From assembly GCA_033239525.1 (NCBI GenBank), contig BSYO01000016.1:2943333-3007332 (forward strand): a stretch of DNA of 64,000 bases, in the 5' to 3' direction. Source of the DNA: Nepenthes gracilis (Eukaryota > Streptophyta > Magnoliopsida > Caryophyllales > Nepenthaceae). A model generated the notes under the pieces. The model saw only the letters and a program-made list of their open reading frames with translations, was not told the origin of the DNA and made no database searches. This document shows, one piece after another, positions 61,017 to 64,000 of the stretch (its first letter is position 1; each line of letters begins with the position of its first letter). A program made the translations under genes and the position numbers.

Positions 61017-63209
61017 TGTGAGGTTTTGGATTACGAAATATCATAATTAGAAGATAATTAAGTTAATATAATCGAAATTAAACTTATGGTATGTGAAAAA
61101 TTAGCTTTGGAAGCTTAAGAGAAATGAGGAGGCTCGACGCCCAAGGCATGCCCGGGGCGTGCGTTGGTAGAATTGCCACGCTTGAAGTACATTCGAGCGC
61201 ACCCAAGACAAGCATTGGTAAAATCGCTCACTCGATGGGCGCTCGAGGAGTGCTCGAGCGCGGCCTCTTGAGAGGCTAAGTGCTCGATGAGCCCTCAACT
61301 GGCATTCGAGCACCAAATTGGGTATACAAGCCCGCGCGTTTCTCCTTTCATCATTTTTTGTATGGTTTTGAGGGAGAAGAAAGAGAAAGAGCGCGAGGAG
61401 AAGAGAGAGGAAGAATAGTTCGAGGTTCTTAGGTCCATTTTCGAGCAAGAGCTAGTTAGAAAAGTGATAGATCGGGCCGATATAAGTGCACCAATATACT
61501 TTTCTTTCCATGTTGTACTTTTTGTTCCGTTCCTCTCAAGTATTTTTTGTTCTGATATCCGTTCAAGTATATATTTTATAATACCTATGTCTTATGCATG
61601 ATTATTTATTGTTTTGATATCTGATTTGTAAAATTTGTGCGGTATTTCGCACCTGATAATCCTAACCCGAGCTGGACCACTTTTACTCATTTATTTTAGA
61701 CTTTATGTATAATTTGGCTTTAGATAATGAAAACTCATGACTTGAGTACAAAAAATTATCGATTTGGTACTAGATTTCCATGTTTGGTGCGGTTTGCCTG
61801 TAATGGAACCCTAACCCGCGCCCCGCACTTTTTCCTGCTTGATTTAGATTTTATGCATAATATGGACTTGGAAAATTGAATCTTAATACATGAACACGAT
61901 GGATTGGCATTTTATGGCATATGTTACGGATATGTTAATTTTGTATATTCTGAAAATCTTGTTATACACCATTTGTAAAGGAATTATCGTTCGGAAGCTT
62001 TAAAATTCTATTTGGCATAATATGAAAAGAATTTCTTAATTCTTTCAAATTCCAAAGGAAGTTATGCATGTAATAAGATCACGTGAGGACTTAAACTTAC
62101 GAGAAATATAAAAATATATATATGAATATACTTTATGGAAAAAGAAATTATGGAGGAACATTCTATAATTAAGTGATAGGCTAATAAACAGTTCTCCAGT
62201 AGAGTGGGAACGAAGAATTTTGGGCTTAATAGTAGAATGTTTTAAGGAAATAAGGAAATAAGACTTTGGATTAAGGATTGTTCAGCAGATAGTATATTTT
62301 GGTATGCCTTAATATATTATAGCGAAAAGTCGTTGTCTGCTTCGGTACCGCATGTAGCTATTGGCCCCATCTATAGGGATTGTATGTAGATGGCCCACCT
62401 CTGGGTCTTGAATAGGAGGAGATGACTTTTGATTATGTATGAGTAAATACAATCAAATCTACGATTGACTGCTCCTTTAATAAGTAAGGCCTGTTGGCCT
62501 TGGTCCCTAACGAAATAAGTTTTTCGGCATGATTTGATGATTAAGAAAAGAAAAGAAAATGAACTAAAGAAATTTGGAATGAATTATGAAAGAATTCTTT
62601 TTCGAATCATGTTTTATGATCCCATATGCATAGATGTTCCCTCTTATATGCCTTATTATGATTTTGATTATGAAATTTGTATGTCCTTTGTTATATATGT
62701 GTATTGTTGAACAATTGGCTTACTCATTACTGCTTTGTATCCCTCTCAGATGGTCAGCATGAATTCATACCCGATGAGAAGGATTAGAGGATCATTGCTT
62801 AGTTTGGGGCTTGGGATGATGTATTTTGGGATTTTTATTTTGTTTTTTGGTATAGATGATAATTCTTTTGGATAAGGAAGATTATATATATATGTATTGT
62901 TCTTTTGTATATTATTTCAATAGTGGTGATATGCTCTAATTAGAATACGCTATATTAGATTATGGATTGCTTCCGTAGGTTTTTGTGAAGAGTTTTATGA
63001 GGTTTAGTGGCATCTCTCTATTCCAATAGGATGTTTGGAGTCGTGATGTTTGAAGTCGCATATATGTTGTGGTTTTTAGATCCTGTGTTTGTGATATTTT
63101 GGTTGTATATGTGTGTTGTATAGGATAATTATAGGTTTTATATTAAGCCGACGACCGTATTACAGTCAGAACTCTATCGGATTTTCGATTGGTAATACTG
63201 TACATCACA
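61017..63209 (+). repeat. Gypsy 5' LTR of an element reaching the right side of the window
   Basis: Collinear with the other plus-strand LTRs. It begins near TGTGAGG (border approximate), has the GC-rich segment and GA-rich leader (61370-61415), and ends GTACATCACA directly before a primer-binding site. Confidence 0.82.
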
Positions 63210-63211
63210 AT

Positions 63212-63222
63212 TGGTATCAGAG
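63212..63222 (+). other. Primer-binding site, initiator tRNA-Met type
   Basis: TGGTATCAGAG, unaltered, two bases after the LTR end. Confidence 0.9.
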
Positions 63223-63419
63223 AAGAGTTGGCTCGAGAGATGCCTTAAGATTTTAGTTGATCGACCATAGTTGAGGGCTAGGTTAATTTGATTTGATCCG
63301 AAGTATAGATTGAACTCCCTGTTTAAGTAGTTTCGTTAAGTTTAGTGCAGAAGTCTAACCATATTGTTAATATATAATTATAGGGATTCAGAATATTAGG
63401 CCAATGAAGAAGCTCTGGA

Positions 63420-63890
63420 GCCGGTTCTTGTCCAAACTGAGAAGAGGAGTATTTGAACATTATGGGATGGATGGCCAACATTATGGAATTAATAGCTCTT
63501 GGACATCGGCAGCTTGAGCCAACCCCAGCCCCCGCTCCAGCTCCAATTGAATCCAGGGGCTACAGCATATGACTGGTTCAACAATGAAAGAGCACTTGGA
63601 GTTTTGGGAAATCCAGATCCAGTCAAAGCAGAGATGTGGATTAGAAGAATTGAGAAGATCTTCGCTATTATTCGCTCCCCAGAAGAAGACAAGGTGACTT
63701 TTACGGCGTACAAGTTGGAGGGTGAGGCTGACCACTGGTGGTCGGTGCAGAAAGGAGTTATGGGAGTCCCTGAGGACCAAATCACTTGGAAAATGTTCAA
63801 GGTGGAATTCTTGAATAGTATTTTCTGACCAGCCTACTAGAGCAGTAGAAGGACGAGTTTTCACGACTACAGCTAGGAAATAGTTTTTAT
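63420..63890 (+). pseudogene. Gypsy gag fragment (retrotransposon gag family)
   Basis: The open stretch at 63499-63828 encodes a classic gypsy Gag segment: 'GNPDPVKAEMWIRRIEKIF', then 'KVTFTAYKLEGEADHWW', then 'ITWKMFKVEFL'. A stop at 63826-63828 is followed, in a shifted frame with another stop, by 'KDEFSRLQLGNS', the next expected block (to about 63890). Gag similarity then ceases; the last 110 bp are AT-rich. The element is therefore either truncated here or interrupted by another insertion. The minus-strand frames over the same bases are shadows. Confidence 0.85.
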
Positions 63891-64000
63891 ACACTTATCT
63901 TAACGTTGATTTGTCAAAAAATAGTTTGAATTCAAATAAAATCAACTTAGATTAACTTTCTCCTCCTTTTTTTCTCTTATTCTCTCTCTTTTTCTCTTAT
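63891..64000. other. AT/CT-rich window end
   Basis: No gag or pol similarity is seen. The phrase 'cttagattaactttctcctcc' somewhat resembles 31040-31090 ('cttaggttcactttttctcc'). Confidence 0.5.

Noticed and set aside
63481..63894. Minus-strand ORFs of 137 and 103 codons
   Set aside because: Antisense shadows of the gypsy gag fragment.
1..64000. CRISPR arrays, operons, ribosome binding sites, organellar or bacterial genes
   Set aside because: None seen; the DNA is plant nuclear and its repeats are explained by LTR elements, microsatellites and local duplications.

Overview
This is nuclear DNA of a flowering plant, most likely a eudicot. It is AT-rich, with introns with GT..AG borders, a WUSCHEL-related homeobox gene, and several nested families of plant LTR retrotransposons primed by initiator tRNA-Met or by a Tat-type primer site. 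There is no sign of organellar, bacterial or viral genomic DNA. By eye there is one credible host gene, a two-exon WOX3-like homeobox gene on the minus strand (33097-35282). Most other protein similarity belongs to transposable elements.

Layout. 1-5364: AT-rich intergenic DNA, with a possible eroded LTR near 4440-4860. 5365-10441: a complete but dead Ty1/copia element on the plus strand with a perfect 5-bp target duplication. 10835-30103: a Tat-type Ty3/gypsy element on the minus strand, with two RNase H domains, a spliced-looking gene on its opposite strand and a 40-bp minisatellite. Its left LTR is split by a second gypsy element on the minus strand (11208-20248), and one LTR of that element is split by a 481-bp TRIM (18907-19387). 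This is a three-level nest, and each level is marked by a target-site duplication. 30104-42259: intergenic DNA around the WOX gene, including a 459-bp-period tandem duplication and a 24-bp perfect palindrome. 42260-64000: a cluster of related long-LTR gypsy sequences. It holds an element at 43388-53673 with a solo LTR of another family inside its first LTR, a solo LTR at 56885-59279, a truncated LTR at 59482-61016, and an LTR plus primer site plus gag at 61017-63890.

Between two of these gypsy insertions lies the most unusual unit (54254-55690). Two 305-bp direct repeats, about 88% identical, flank 828 bp of exon-like DNA. Part of that DNA is clearly a fragment of the FAT domain of the plant TOR kinase; another part codes for a protein stretch I do not recognise.

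The elements do not work together as a system. They record successive insertion, decay (nearly all nonsense codons read as C-to-T or G-to-A changes), solo-LTR formation and gene capture. Boundaries were found by reading the sequence, and family names at lineage level are inferences.
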